A stretch of DNA of 45,480 bases from an uncultured Prevotella sp. (GTDB lineage Bacteria; Bacteroidota; Bacteroidia; Bacteroidales; Bacteroidaceae). Shown here in pieces: positions 7,661-17,500 of the stretch; position 1 is the stretch's first letter; every line of letters starts with the position of its first letter. The stretch covers positions 1 to 45,480 of the forward strand of contig CAMUYR010000028.1 in the NCBI GenBank assembly GCA_947164965.1. The letters are read 5' to 3'. The notes under the pieces were generated by a model. That model saw nothing but the letters and a program-made list of their open reading frames with translations, was not told the DNA's origin and searched no databases. A program made the translations under genes and the position numbers.

Positions 7661-9111
7661 GGCACATCCTCCAGCGTCTTCTTCAGCAACTGCCAGAAGG
7701 GTTCTACGGTGGCGATGAGCGCACGCTCTGTGGTGGTGTGCGGCGACTTCATCGTCGGTCCGAGACTGACCACATCGAGCCAAGGATACTTGCCGAGGAT
7801 GACCGAGCACTCCAGACCGGCATGGTCTACCTGAATGATGCCATCCTGACCGAACAGGTCCTTATATTCTTTTAATAAGAGGTGTAGAATCTCTGAGTCG
7901 GGGTTGGGATCCCAGCCACCATAGCTGCCTGCTGTCTCCACCTTCATGCCGGCCATCGAGAAGCAGCTCTCCAACATTGTCACCACATACTGCTTCATAT
8001 CCTCACGGCTCGAACGTGCCAAAATCTTGATGCTGGCCTTGCCCTCACCGATGTTGATGATGGCGAGGTTCGACGAGGTCTCTACCACGCTTGGGTAGGC
8101 GGGGATGAAGCGGATGACGCCGTCGTGACAAGCGAAGATGGCATCTACCAGGTTGTCCTGAATCTCTACGGGTACTTCTTTCTGCGGGGTGTCTACGTCC
8201 TCGACGATGACCTCGATGCCTTGTGGCTCGATGAGCTTATATTCGTCGTTGAAGGTCTCCTGCCAGTCGGCTGCAATCTCTTTCAGTGCTGCGATATTCT
8301 CCTTGGGCAATGTCAGCACTGCCTCAGCCTTGAAGGGGATGGCATTACGCATATTACCACCGTTCCATGATGCCAGACGGGCCTCTGTCTCAGCGATGGC
8401 CTCACGGACAATCTGTACCAGCAGTTTATTGGCATTGCCGCGACCTTCGTTAATCTCCAGTCCGCTATGTCCGCCGCGCAGGTTCTTGACAGTTACACGC
8501 ACCGCAGCATCCTCAGCATCGGTGTCCACCTCCTGATAGTCCAGGGTAGCGGTCACGTCGATACCACCGGCTGAGCCGATGACGAACTTGCCCCAGTGCT
8601 CCGAGTCGAGGTTCATCAGGATGTCGCCCTGCAACTCGCCCTCAGGCAGCTCGTTGGCACCAAACATACCCGTCTCCTCGTCGCGTGTAATCAGCGCGTC
8701 GATAGGACCGTGCTTCAGGGTCTTGTCCTCCATGATGGCCATGATGGCAGCTACGCCCAGACCATTGTCGGCACCCAGTGTCGTACCCTTGGCCTTCACC
8801 CACTCACCGTCAATCCAAGGCTCAATGGGGTCGGTCTCGAAGTTATGTGTCGACTCAGGTGTCTTCTGCGGCACCATATCCATGTGGGCCTGCAGGATGA
8901 TGCCCTTGCGGTTCTCCATACCTGGTGTGGCTGCCTTGCGGAACACGATATTGCCGGCTGGGTCCTTGAAGGCCTCAACGCCTGCCTGCTTACCGAAGTC
9001 GAGCAGGAACTGCTGTACTTTCTCCAAATGTCCGCTGGGACGCGGCACCTGTGTCAGTGCATAGAAGTTCTTCCAGATGCACTGTGGGTTCAGATTCTGA
9101 ATTTCGTTCAT
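7648..9111 (-). CDS. pepD: Aminoacyl-histidine dipeptidase (M20 family)
   Basis: This cytoplasmic zinc metallopeptidase cleaves Xaa-His and other dipeptides. The 487-residue length and motifs match the PepD/M20C family: QAHMDMVPQK (metal-ligand His near residue 77), GADNGLGVAA (metal-bridging Asp near 117), TRDEETGMFGA (catalytic Glu near 147), NLDSEHWG (near 172), and a C-terminal SPHTTTERA metal-ligand region. It is transcribed alone from the promoter at 9143-9174 with a leader of about 26 nt and ends before a strong terminator. The last residues overlap a short tandem tract. It separates the housekeeping block from the surface-protein locus. Confidence 0.95.
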   Translation of the reverse strand: MNEIQNLNPQCIWKNFYALTQVPRPSGHLEKVQQFLLDFGKQAGVEAFKDPAGNIVFRKAATPGMENRKGIILQAHMDMVPQKTPESTHNFETDPIEPWIDGEWVKAKGTTLGADNGLGVAAIMAIMEDKTLKHGPIDALITRDEETGMFGANELPEGELQGDILMNLDSEHWGKFVIGSAGGIDVTATLDYQEVDTDAEDAAVRVTVKNLRGGHSGLEINEGRGNANKLLVQIVREAIAETEARLASWNGGNMRNAIPFKAEAVLTLPKENIAALKEIAADWQETFNDEYKLIEPQGIEVIVEDVDTPQKEVPVEIQDNLVDAIFACHDGVIRFIPAYPSVVETSSNLAIINIGEGKASIKILARSSREDMKQYVVTMLESCFSMAGMKVETAGSYGGWDPNPDSEILHLLLKEYKDLFGQDGIIQVDHAGLECSVILGKYPWLDVVSLGPTMKSPHTTTERALIATVEPFWQLLKKTLEDVPVKG

Positions 9112-9142
9112 TATAATGTTAGTTTAAAGGTTATTCGTTTTG

Positions 9143-9174
9143 CAAAGGTAAGCAATTTTTTAACCTTAACCAAA
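9143..9174 (-). promoter_or_regulatory. pepD promoter
   Basis: On the minus strand, TTTG (9171-9174), 20 bp and TACCTTTG (9143-9150) form a consensus Bacteroidetes promoter. This shows pepD does not depend on the surface-protein transcript upstream. Confidence 0.8.
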
Positions 9175-9190
9175 TTTTCATGATAAAAAT

Positions 9191-9637
9191 TCATCGTCTG
9201 GGCGACTGGGCCTCACCCTGCGACACCTCGTCATCGTCGTCCATCGTGATCTGTTCGTCATCCGTCACAGGGGCGTCACCGGTCACTGTTACCTTGATCT
9301 CTGTCTTGGCATAGGGCTCCAACGTGCCCTGTACGCCGACGATGGTGCTGCCTGGACCAACGGCCTTGATGAGACCGTTGCTGGTCACCTCGGCCACCTT
9401 GTCGTCTAACGTATACCATACCACGTCGTGCTCGGTAGAGTGACGGGGCAGGAATTCGGTGATATGTACCTGCACCTCGTCGCCTGTCTCCATCGTGAGC
9501 CTGCCGTTCTCAAGACCTTCAGCCTCAATGCCTATCTTCCATACCTGATAGGAGAAGTTGTCGGTATTGCTGCATCCGGCAAATGCGGCTATCATGGCGG
9601 CTGCCACTATGGCTTTCAAAATACGATATTTCTTCAT
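9191..9637 (-). CDS. Small lipoprotein with a bacterial Ig-like (Big_2-type) domain
   Basis: This is a 148-residue protein with a lipoprotein signal peptide. There is a basic start (MKKYR), a hydrophobic stretch and a lipobox ending FAGC, with the lipid-modified Cys near residue 22. The rest forms one Ig-like domain of the Big_2 type: WYTLDDKVAEVTSNGLIKAVGPGSTIV, split here as VWYTLDDKVAEVTS then NGLIKAVGPGSTIV, is the characteristic strand pair. The tail is very acidic (MDDDDEV) and ends SPRR. It lies 13 bp after the stop of the large MBG protein, so it is probably the last gene of that transcript. A role in anchoring or accompanying the large surface proteins is a guess from position only. 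Confidence 0.8.
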   Translation of the reverse strand: MKKYRILKAIVAAAMIAAFAGCSNTDNFSYQVWKIGIEAEGLENGRLTMETGDEVQVHITEFLPRHSTEHDVVWYTLDDKVAEVTSNGLIKAVGPGSTIVGVQGTLEPYAKTEIKVTVTGDAPVTDDEQITMDDDDEVSQGEAQSPRR

Positions 9638-9650
9638 AGTCCTGTTTGCT

Positions 9651-12600
9651 TTATTTGATGATTGTCTTTTTACCGTTGATGATATAAATGCCCTTAGTCA
9701 TGGGCTTACCCTCCAGCTTCTGTCCATCGAGCGTATACCAAACTCCCTCGCCTTCGGAGAGGGTTGGGGTGAGGCTACTGATTCCCATTGTCCCATTGTC
9801 AATCGCCATCCGTTGTGGTGCCTTCTGTCCGTCAGCCAACTGGAACACAGCCTTACAAGCCGGCACCTTGCTGTCGTCGTTTTTGATGGCGTGGAACTCA
9901 CCGTTCTTCAGCACGTAGTAGCCCTTGCCATAGTCGAAGTGCTTGCTCACGATAACAGGTATCAGCTGGTTGTCGGGATAGCTCATGGCATTGTCTTCCG
10001 TAGGCGTCGAGCCGCTGGCATGCTCAACACTAGGCCATGCCACGAGGTCATAGCTGCCTGGGGTGCCCTTCATCAGCACACCGTTGTTGGCCTTCAGCAG
10101 TGTTTTCGTACCCTCTTCCGTCGCCACGCTGATGCTGTTGATGGCTTTGATGGTCACCTTGCCGTTCGTGGCTTCCTGACAGGTATGGGCCTGCATACCA
10201 TCGGGTATCACGAGGTCTACACCACTGGAGAGTGTCCAATATTGTGTCGTAGTCTTGATGGTCGTCATCACGTGGGCGGCCTCGTATTCAGCCTTCAAAC
10301 CAGCTGTCAGGGCATAGTCGTCGAGCAGTACGAGTGAAGTATGGATGCGGGCCGTCTTGCTCTCTGTGGCATCCAGGCGGAAGGCATGCTGTGCCACGTT
10401 GATCACTGCGTCGGTCTCAGGCATGTAGATATCCGTTACCGGCACATTGGCATCGGTCACGATGATGTCGCTGCCTACACCGTAGATGGTTAGCAACACG
10501 TTATCCTGATTCTTCAGGGTGGCGGGGATATAGACCGTCACGCTGACGGGATTGCTGGGCGATGCGTCGGCAGGCGTAGCGATGTTGATATTGTCGATGC
10601 GCAGCGACGTTTTGTCGTTCATATATGTCAGCTTCACGACGTTGGCCACCTCTTCACCAGTGTCGTTGCGTACCACGCGGATGCCGCAGCCACCCTCAGT
10701 GCCGCCAGGCATCGTAAAGGTGCTGCCCTTAGCGAGAATGGTCAGCGTACCGTTCGTGTAGGTGATGTCATAGTTGGCTGCCTCAGCACCGCTCACGGTG
10801 ATGGGGTAGGTGCCTGCGGGACTCTCTTTCGTCGCCGTCGTACTGATGGTGGGCTGAGTGGTCAGCACACTGTTGTCCTCACCGTTCACGAAACCGTTGT
10901 AGGTGACGGTCAGCTCGGGGTTCTCTTCACCCTCTTCGCGCTGCTGGTCGTTGGCCTTGATGGTCAGCGCAGCCTTACCGATAGTAAACTTACGCGTCTC
11001 TTCAATAGTATAGTCACCGGCACCATGGATAGCTACCGTTGCCGTACCAGCATTGATATTGTTCTGATAGCTCACGGTATAGTCTGTACCGAGTGTCAGC
11101 ACTGTCGTACCGTCCTTCACGGTCACCGTCGGTTTCTTCTCCGTTCCGTCGTAGGTATAGCCATCGGTCGGCACATTCACCACGATAGCACCGTAGTTCG
11201 GATCCGTTGGGTCGTCGGGACTAATAATCTGTTTCAGCGTGATGTTAGCCGTTGTCGTAGCGGGGTAGGTGATGGTATAATTGGAAGTCTTTGTATTGTC
11301 ACCTGCTGTTACGACAGCAGCTGTGCTGTTGACGGTCACCGTCTTACCAGTGCCCACCTCAGCGTTGTCGAACGTACCGGTCAGTCCGCTGATGGTCAGC
11401 GTTTCTCCCGTCACGCCTGTCTCTACACTACCACTCATGGTAGCATTAGTATTGCCGTCGTATACCTTGTTCTGGGCCTTGACGGTAGCGGTCAGCGCTT
11501 TCTTGGCGATGCTGAACTGACGCGTGGCATTGATGCTGTAGTCACCGGCACCCGTGATGGTCACGATGGCGCTGTTGTCACCGGCATCCTTATTGTTCGT
11601 ATAGCTGACGGTATAGTCTGTACCGAGTGTCAGTGCCGTCTCACCGTCCTTCACGGTCACCGCCGGCTTCTTCTCCGTACCGTCGTAGGTATAGCCCTCG
11701 GTCGGTACATTCACCACGATGGCGCCGTAGTTCGGATCTGTAGGATCGTCAGGGCTGATAATCTGTTTCAGCGTGATGTTAGCCGTTGTCGTAGCGGGGT
11801 AGGTGACGGTATAGTTGGAAGTCTTTGTGTTGTCACCTGCAGTTACGACGACAGCTGTGCTGTTGATGGTCACTGTCTTGCCAGTGCCCACCTCAGCATT
11901 GTCGAATGTGCCGGTCAGTCCGCTGATGGTCAGCGTCTCATCCGTCACGCCTGTCTCTACGGTAGCAGTTACCGTTGCAGTGGTATTGCCGTCGTATACC
12001 TTGTTCTGGGCCTTGACGGTAGCTGTCAGTGCCTTCTTGGCGATGCTGAACTGACGCGTCTCGTTGATGCTGTAGTCACCGGCACCCGTGATGGTCACGA
12101 TGGCGCTGTTGTCACCCGCATCCTTATTATTCGTATAAGATACGGTATAGTCCGTGCCGAGTGTCAATGCCGTCTCACCGTCCTTCACGGTCACCGTCGG
12201 CTTCTTCTCCGTACCGTCGTAGGTATAGCCCTCTGCCGGCACATTCACCACGATAGCACCGTAGTTCGGATCTGTCGGATCGTCAGGGCTGACAATCTGC
12301 TTCAGCGTGATGTTAGCCGTTGTTGTGGCGGGGTAGGTGATGGTATAGTTGGAAGTCTTTGTATTGTCACCTGCTGTTACGACAGCAGCTGTGCTGTTGA
12401 CGGTCACCGTCTTACCAGTGCCCACCTCAGCATTGTCGAATGTACCTGTCAGTCCGCTGATGGTCAGTGTCTCACCCGTCACGCCTGTCTCTACGGTAGC
12501 GGTTACCGTAGCGTTAGTGTTACCGTCATAAATCTTGTTTTGGGCCTTGACCGTAGCTGTCAATGCCTTCTTGGCAATGCTGAACTGACGCGTCTCGTTG

Positions 12601-14405
12601 ATGCTGTAGTCACCGGCACCCGTGATGGTCACGATGGCGCTGTTGTCACCTGCATCCTTATTATTTGTATAGCTGACGGTATAGTCTGTACCGAGTGTCA
12701 GCACTGTCGTGCCGTCCTTCACGGTTACCGTCGGCTTCTTCTCCGTACCGTCGTAGGTATAGCCATCGGCCGGTACATTCACCACGATGGCGCCATAGTT
12801 CGGATCTGTCGGATCGTCAGGGCTGATAATCTGCTTCAGCGTGATGCTGAATGCCTGCGTATTAGCAGCGGGCAGTTTATAGTTGCCGGCTTTCTCACCG
12901 GTCAGAGCCGTTGCCGTAGCGGTATAGTCACCCACTTCCGTCTTCGCACCGCTGACGGTGACACCTATCTCGTCACCATTGACGGTACCCGTGGCAGTAC
13001 AGGTCGGTGCCTGTGGGTTACCATTATAGGTCAGGCTGGTGTTCGTCCAGTTCAGTCCCACCTCCTTCTGTCCTACGGTCAGAGTACCGTTGACAAAGGT
13101 GATAGCATAGTTCGTAGAGGTGAGTCCGCTTGGTGTGATAGAATAGCTACCCACATTGTCGTACTGTGCATAGTCATAGCTGTAGGCGAGTGTTCCGCCC
13201 AGCACACTCTCATCTTCCGTATCGATGAAACCATTGTAGGTCACACCGTCGTTCGCAGGAGCGTCACCGTACGTAATAGCCTTTGCCTTGGCAGTAATGG
13301 TCAGCGCCTTCGCTGTGATGGTTACCGTCTGACTACCAGTGACAGGTGTGAATCCAGTCTTCGTCACCTGATAATAGACGGTTTTGGTACCGACATTCGT
13401 ATAGGTCGGCGTCGCATTGAGTTCATAGGTGCCTTCTGCCTCACCATACTTCACCGTAGCACCGACGGGAGCCGTCACGCTGATACCGTGAGCTGCACCG
13501 TCATATACTGCGTTATAACCTGTAGCCGTAATCTCACCCATGCTGGCTGCCACAATGCTGAACGCCTGCGTATTAGCAGCGGGCAGTTTATAGTTGCCGG
13601 CCTTCTCACCGGTCAGTGTCTCTGCCGTCGCTGTGTAGTTGCCTACCTCCGTCTGGGCACCCGTCACCGTGACGTTACATTCATCCGTACCTACTAAGTT
13701 CGATACCGTTGCCGTAGGCACATGGGCACTGCCGTCGTAGGTGAACGAGAGACCGCTCCAGCTGAGTGCAGCCTCCTTCTTCTCGATGGTGAAGTCCTTC
13801 GTAGCCACACCGCCCAGGTAATGACCGGCAGCAGCGATGGTCGCACGCACGGTATAGTTGCCGGCATCCACAGGAACAACCGAGGCGTATGCACCGTCCC
13901 CGGCAGTTTTCAATTTATAGTCATAAGTCACTGTGCCATTGCCGACATTGCCAGAGACATTGGGCGAATTGACCGTAGCGTCATAGCTGCCGTAGGTCCA
14001 ACCGGTGATGTCGACAGTTGGTGTGATAGCACTGCAAGCCGTAAATGTAGCCTCGATGTAGGCACCATAGCCGGCCTCCACCTCAAAGGTGTAAGTACCC
14101 TTACCCGTACCGTCTACCGACTTGGGCGTGACGGCATACTTGGTGTCGTCGATGCCTGGCGCTCTGTTGGGAGCCTGTGCCCCCAGTGCCGTCCGACTCA
14201 CGGTGATGTCCGATGCTGTGATGTAGTAGCCCGTGGCGGGTGTCAAGGTCAGTGTGACAGTAGCCGCTCCCGTGGGGTTCGCATTGTCTACCGCAACGCT
14301 TCCGTTCGCCATGCTGTTGCTGACACCTATTCTCTGTGCCCAAGCGCCCGTGCTACTAATCAGTAGCACTAGCAGGGCCAAATAAAATTTGATGTTTCGT
14401 TTCAT
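9651..14405 (-). CDS. Large secreted MBG/YDG repeat protein
   Basis: This predicted extracellular protein of 1584 residues begins with a signal peptide ending SSTGAWA (about 1-23). An InlB-B-like beta domain follows (to about 125), then a chain of Ig-like MBG-type domains marked by YTYDGT, FTYDGS and ITYGDAP motifs. From residues 523 to 1056 there are three consecutive 178-residue units, each an MBG-like part (GAIVVNVPADGYTYDGTEKK) plus a YDG part (KIYDGNTNATV...GLTGTFDNAEVG). A partial fourth unit follows. The end holds a beta-rich domain and the tail WYTLDGQKLEGKPMTKGIY...K, shared with its neighbours and resembling the last strands of a type IX secretion sorting domain. The sequence before WYTLDG is a GEG repeat (LTPTLSEGEG). 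Ligand and function are unknown; adhesion is plausible for this architecture. Confidence 0.85.
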   Translation of the reverse strand: MKRNIKFYLALLVLLISSTGAWAQRIGVSNSMANGSVAVDNANPTGAATVTLTLTPATGYYITASDITVSRTALGAQAPNRAPGIDDTKYAVTPKSVDGTGKGTYTFEVEAGYGAYIEATFTACSAITPTVDITGWTYGSYDATVNSPNVSGNVGNGTVTYDYKLKTAGDGAYASVVPVDAGNYTVRATIAAAGHYLGGVATKDFTIEKKEAALSWSGLSFTYDGSAHVPTATVSNLVGTDECNVTVTGAQTEVGNYTATAETLTGEKAGNYKLPAANTQAFSIVAASMGEITATGYNAVYDGAAHGISVTAPVGATVKYGEAEGTYELNATPTYTNVGTKTVYYQVTKTGFTPVTGSQTVTITAKALTITAKAKAITYGDAPANDGVTYNGFIDTEDESVLGGTLAYSYDYAQYDNVGSYSITPSGLTSTNYAITFVNGTLTVGQKEVGLNWTNTSLTYNGNPQAPTCTATGTVNGDEIGVTVSGAKTEVGDYTATATALTGEKAGNYKLPAANTQAFSITLKQIISPDDPTDPNYGAIVVNVPADGYTYDGTEKKPTVTVKDGTTVLTLGTDYTVSYTNNKDAGDNSAIVTITGAGDYSINETRQFSIAKKALTATVKAQNKIYDGNTNATVTATVETGVTGETLTISGLTGTFDNAEVGTGKTVTVNSTAAVVTAGDNTKTSNYTITYPATTTANITLKQIVSPDDPTDPNYGAIVVNVPAEGYTYDGTEKKPTVTVKDGETALTLGTDYTVSYTNNKDAGDNSAIVTITGAGDYSINETRQFSIAKKALTATVKAQNKVYDGNTTATVTATVETGVTDETLTISGLTGTFDNAEVGTGKTVTINSTAVVVTAGDNTKTSNYTVTYPATTTANITLKQIISPDDPTDPNYGAIVVNVPTEGYTYDGTEKKPAVTVKDGETALTLGTDYTVSYTNNKDAGDNSAIVTITGAGDYSINATRQFSIAKKALTATVKAQNKVYDGNTNATMSGSVETGVTGETLTISGLTGTFDNAEVGTGKTVTVNSTAAVVTAGDNTKTSNYTITYPATTTANITLKQIISPDDPTDPNYGAIVVNVPTDGYTYDGTEKKPTVTVKDGTTVLTLGTDYTVSYQNNINAGTATVAIHGAGDYTIEETRKFTIGKAALTIKANDQQREEGEENPELTVTYNGFVNGEDNSVLTTQPTISTTATKESPAGTYPITVSGAEAANYDITYTNGTLTILAKGSTFTMPGGTEGGCGIRVVRNDTGEEVANVVKLTYMNDKTSLRIDNINIATPADASPSNPVSVTVYIPATLKNQDNVLLTIYGVGSDIIVTDANVPVTDIYMPETDAVINVAQHAFRLDATESKTARIHTSLVLLDDYALTAGLKAEYEAAHVMTTIKTTTQYWTLSSGVDLVIPDGMQAHTCQEATNGKVTIKAINSISVATEEGTKTLLKANNGVLMKGTPGSYDLVAWPSVEHASGSTPTEDNAMSYPDNQLIPVIVSKHFDYGKGYYVLKNGEFHAIKNDDSKVPACKAVFQLADGQKAPQRMAIDNGTMGISSLTPTLSEGEGVWYTLDGQKLEGKPMTKGIYIINGKKTIIK
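9742..9776 (+). repeat. GEG palindromic element in the 9651 gene tail
   Basis: ACTCCCTCGCCTTCGG...GTTGGGGTGAGGCT encodes LTPTLSEGEGV directly before the shared tail WYTLDGQKL. The copies at 14682 and 19725 are almost identical and sit at the same place in two paralogous genes. Confidence 0.9.
11238..12839 (-). repeat. 534-bp tandem repeat, three full units
   Basis: Units run 12839-12306, 12305-11772 and 11771-11238, each starting with the codons for LKQI, with a partial fourth unit continuing below 11238. Each is exactly 534 bp (178 codons). The units differ only by scattered substitutions, many of them silent, which points to recent unequal recombination or slippage. Copy number may vary between strains and may be collapsed in short-read assemblies. 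Confidence 0.93.
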
Positions 14406-14437
14406 ATCTCGTTTCTTTTTTCTTTCTTCCTTTTTCC

Positions 14438-14576
14438 GTTAGTCCGCTTTCAGCGGAGAAATTATTCAAAATTTAATTCAAAATAAATCAAAATAAATTT
14501 ATCCCTGCATTATAGCCGTCCCTTATCAAGGGACTCTAAATGTTTAATTTCTGCCCCGACAAGGGGCACTCCCTTT
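14438..14576 (-). repeat. Surface-locus intergenic module, copy 1
   Basis: This stretch lies between the 14591 gene stop and the 9651 gene start. On the plus strand it holds three small hairpins: TCCGCTTTCAGCGGA, GTCCCTTATCAAGGGAC, and TGCCCCGACAAGGGGCA. They are separated by an AT-rich stretch with repeated TTCAAAAT. It is nearly identical over about 138 bp to 27462-27599. There is no TAnnTTTG promoter and no gene in the gap. Confidence 0.88.
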
Positions 14577-14590
14577 TATTGGCCGACCCC

Positions 14591-17500
14591 TCACTTAATC
14601 ACGACCTTAACTCCATTCTTAATATACAATCCTTTCTTCGCAGGCTTGCCGTTCAGCTTATGTCCGTCCAGCGTATACCATGCTCCCTCGCCTTCGGAGA
14701 GGGTTGGGGTGAGGCTATTGATTCCCATGGTCTCGCCATAGCAAATCGTCAGATAGCGCGGAGCGCCTGCAGGACTGCTGATAGCTGTTGCGGGCAGATA
14801 AGCCTTACCGGCTCCCACGCTGCTCACACCTGCCAGCACAAACTGGTTGTTGTAGAGCACGTAGTCCTTATAAATCTGGATGTCCGTGGCTGCTGTGGCA
14901 TTACCCACCAGCTTGTTGCCGCTCACATCGTCGGTACCCGTACCGGCAACAGCCTTAACGTCACCTACCGCGTTGTCGGTGCGCTGCAGCAGGATGGGCA
15001 CGTCAGCAGGGATATACGATATATTCTTCGTGATAATGGTATTGCCATTCACGCTTGTCACGATGTAGGCCTTGATGCCGGCAGGTACTGCCAGATTCTC
15101 CTGAGCCACATAGGTCGCCCACTCGTTGCTGCCGCTAAACAGTGACAGCGTGCGATAGATGGTCAGTGTGGCTTCCGTGAAGTCGATGTCGTAGTTGTCG
15201 CCGGCAGTCAGTGTACCCTTGCTGATGGCGTAGCTGCCCACAGCCTCACCTGCCTCGCGTGTCAGGTTGCCAGTGATGTTGTCACCAGCCGCAAGACCTT
15301 CGTAGGTATAGGTCAGTGCCGGGTCGTCAGCACCAATCTCCTTCTCCTGGGCATTGGCCGTCACCGTCAGCGTAGCTTTGTTAATAGTGAATGTCGTCGT
15401 ACCGCTAACGGTATAGTTACCACCGTCGTTGTCGGTAATGGTTACTGTATAAGTGCCAGCATCCTTCGGATCAGTTACCGTATTGCCGTCACCGTCCTTG
15501 ATGGTCACGGTGTACTCGTCGGCAGGAATTGTCGTCTCGCCGTCCTTCACGATGATGGTTGGCTTCTGTGTGTCACCATTGTATGTGTAGCCGCCAGTAA
15601 TGGTAAAGCCGCCCAGGTTGATGTCAGGATTAGTAAGCACTTTAGTGACGTGAACATTTACAGTCTTTGAATTTTCGGTATATACACCGTCGCCGCCAAC
15701 TGAAACAGTAATAGTGGCATTTCCCTCCTTCAAGGCAGTAATCTTGCCAGCTGCATCAACGCTGACGACACCAGAGGCATCAGCGGTATAAGTAACTGTC
15801 AAACCATCAGGAGTGGTAGTGGTAACGATATTATGCGTACCGCCAACCAATAACTCCAAATTGGTTCCATTGTCAACACTGACGCTGGCATTATTTAAAC
15901 TGACAGTAACAGCAATAGTCTTGCTTACCGCAGCAGAATAATTATCATTGCCGGCAAACGATACGGTAATGGTGGCTGTGCCTGCAGCAAGAGCTTTTAT
16001 AGTGCCGTTTTCAACTATAGCAACACTCGGATTACTTGAAGTATATGTTAAGCTGCCTGCCGCAGCAGGAGACAAACTGGCACCCGAGGCAATTTCGTCA
16101 TTAACGTTCAAATTATCAAGAGTAGGCACTGCAATAGCGATCTCAGTAGAAGCCTTGTTGATGGTGAATGTCGTCGTACCGCTGACGTTGTAGTTACCAC
16201 CGTCCTTGTCGGTGATGGTTACTGTAGCTGTACCGGCATTGGTGTTATTCGTTATCGTCACGGTATATTCCCCAGAAGGAATTTCCGTATCACCATCCTT
16301 CACCGTTATAGTAGGTGTTTTGGCTGTACCGTCGTAGGTATAACCCTCAGTGGGAATATCAGTCAAAACAATGGTGATATTATTGTCCTTGTCGTCAGCA
16401 ATATTAGAGTCGTTTACGCGCTTAGGATTAATCGTGAATGCCTGCGTATTGGCGGCAGGCAGTTTATAGTTGCCGGCCTTGTCGCCGGTCAGTGCCGAGG
16501 CAGTGGCAGTATAGTTACCAGTGGTCGTCTGTGTCCCTGTTACAGTGACATTTATCACGTCATTGTTCACCAGTCCATTGGCAGTACATGTCGGAGCCTG
16601 TGCCGTTCCGTTATAGGTGAACGTGGTTGCACCCCAGTTCAGTCCCACCTCCTTCTGGTTGACGGTCAGAGTACCGTTGACAAAGGTGATGTCATAGTTC
16701 GCAGCAGTCAGTCCGCTGGGCGTGATAGTATAGGTATTGCCTACGTTGCCGTACTGGGCATAGCTGTAGGCATAGCTCAGCGCACTAGTACCGAAGATAC
16801 CGGCAGTATTTTCGTTCTCGCCATCCACGAAACCGGTATAGGTTACACCATCGTTTACCGGTGTGTCACCATAAGTGATGGTCTTTGGCTTGGCGGTGAC
16901 AGTCAGCGCCTTCTTGGTGATGGCGAAAGGCACGTCCTTGCTATTCGTGAAGATAGTATTGGCAAACGTACCGACGACGCCTGTATAGCCGCCCGCATTT
17001 TTCATACTTTCCACTAAGGTCACTGGGTCTGTGCCAGTATTTTTAATCTTAAAGTTAAGGTAGTCGCCGATGGTGAATTCGGCGGCTGTCGTGCCGTCCT
17101 TTGTCACCACGATTTTGTTGCCAGCATTGCTGAAGGTCGATGTCTGATTCTGGCCGTTATATTCAAAGCTCGTCTTATTGAGCTTAATGATGGTCTGCCA
17201 GTTGCCTGCAGCATTGGCTGTAAGAGTCACTTCACTTGTGCTGGCCGTGCTCGTACTGAGCGTACCAGCGGAGAGGTCGAACTTCGGCACCACAAAGCCG
17301 TCAATAGTGCTGGTGGTATAGCCTGCTGTGGTAGTGTGCTCTTTCGGCAGCTTGTAGTAGTACCAGCCTGCACCGTCGTGACGACCATCGTCTGCCTTTA
17401 GTAGCGTCAGAGCCTGTCCGAGGTCTAATCCTGGTGCCTTGCTGGGCGCCAGCGACGCTCCCGTCTCCATGGCCATCAACAGCTGTTGGTCGGTCCAGTA

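Noticed and set aside
11238..12839. Possible CRISPR or similar array
   Set aside because: The repeats are 534 bp, in frame, coding, and without spacers.
11025..13697. An 890-codon open frame antisense to the 1584-residue surface protein
   Set aside because: The repeat period (534 bp) is a multiple of three, so a frame free of stops in one unit stays open in all. The translated sequence has no sensible domain or signal, and the sense protein has clear homology.
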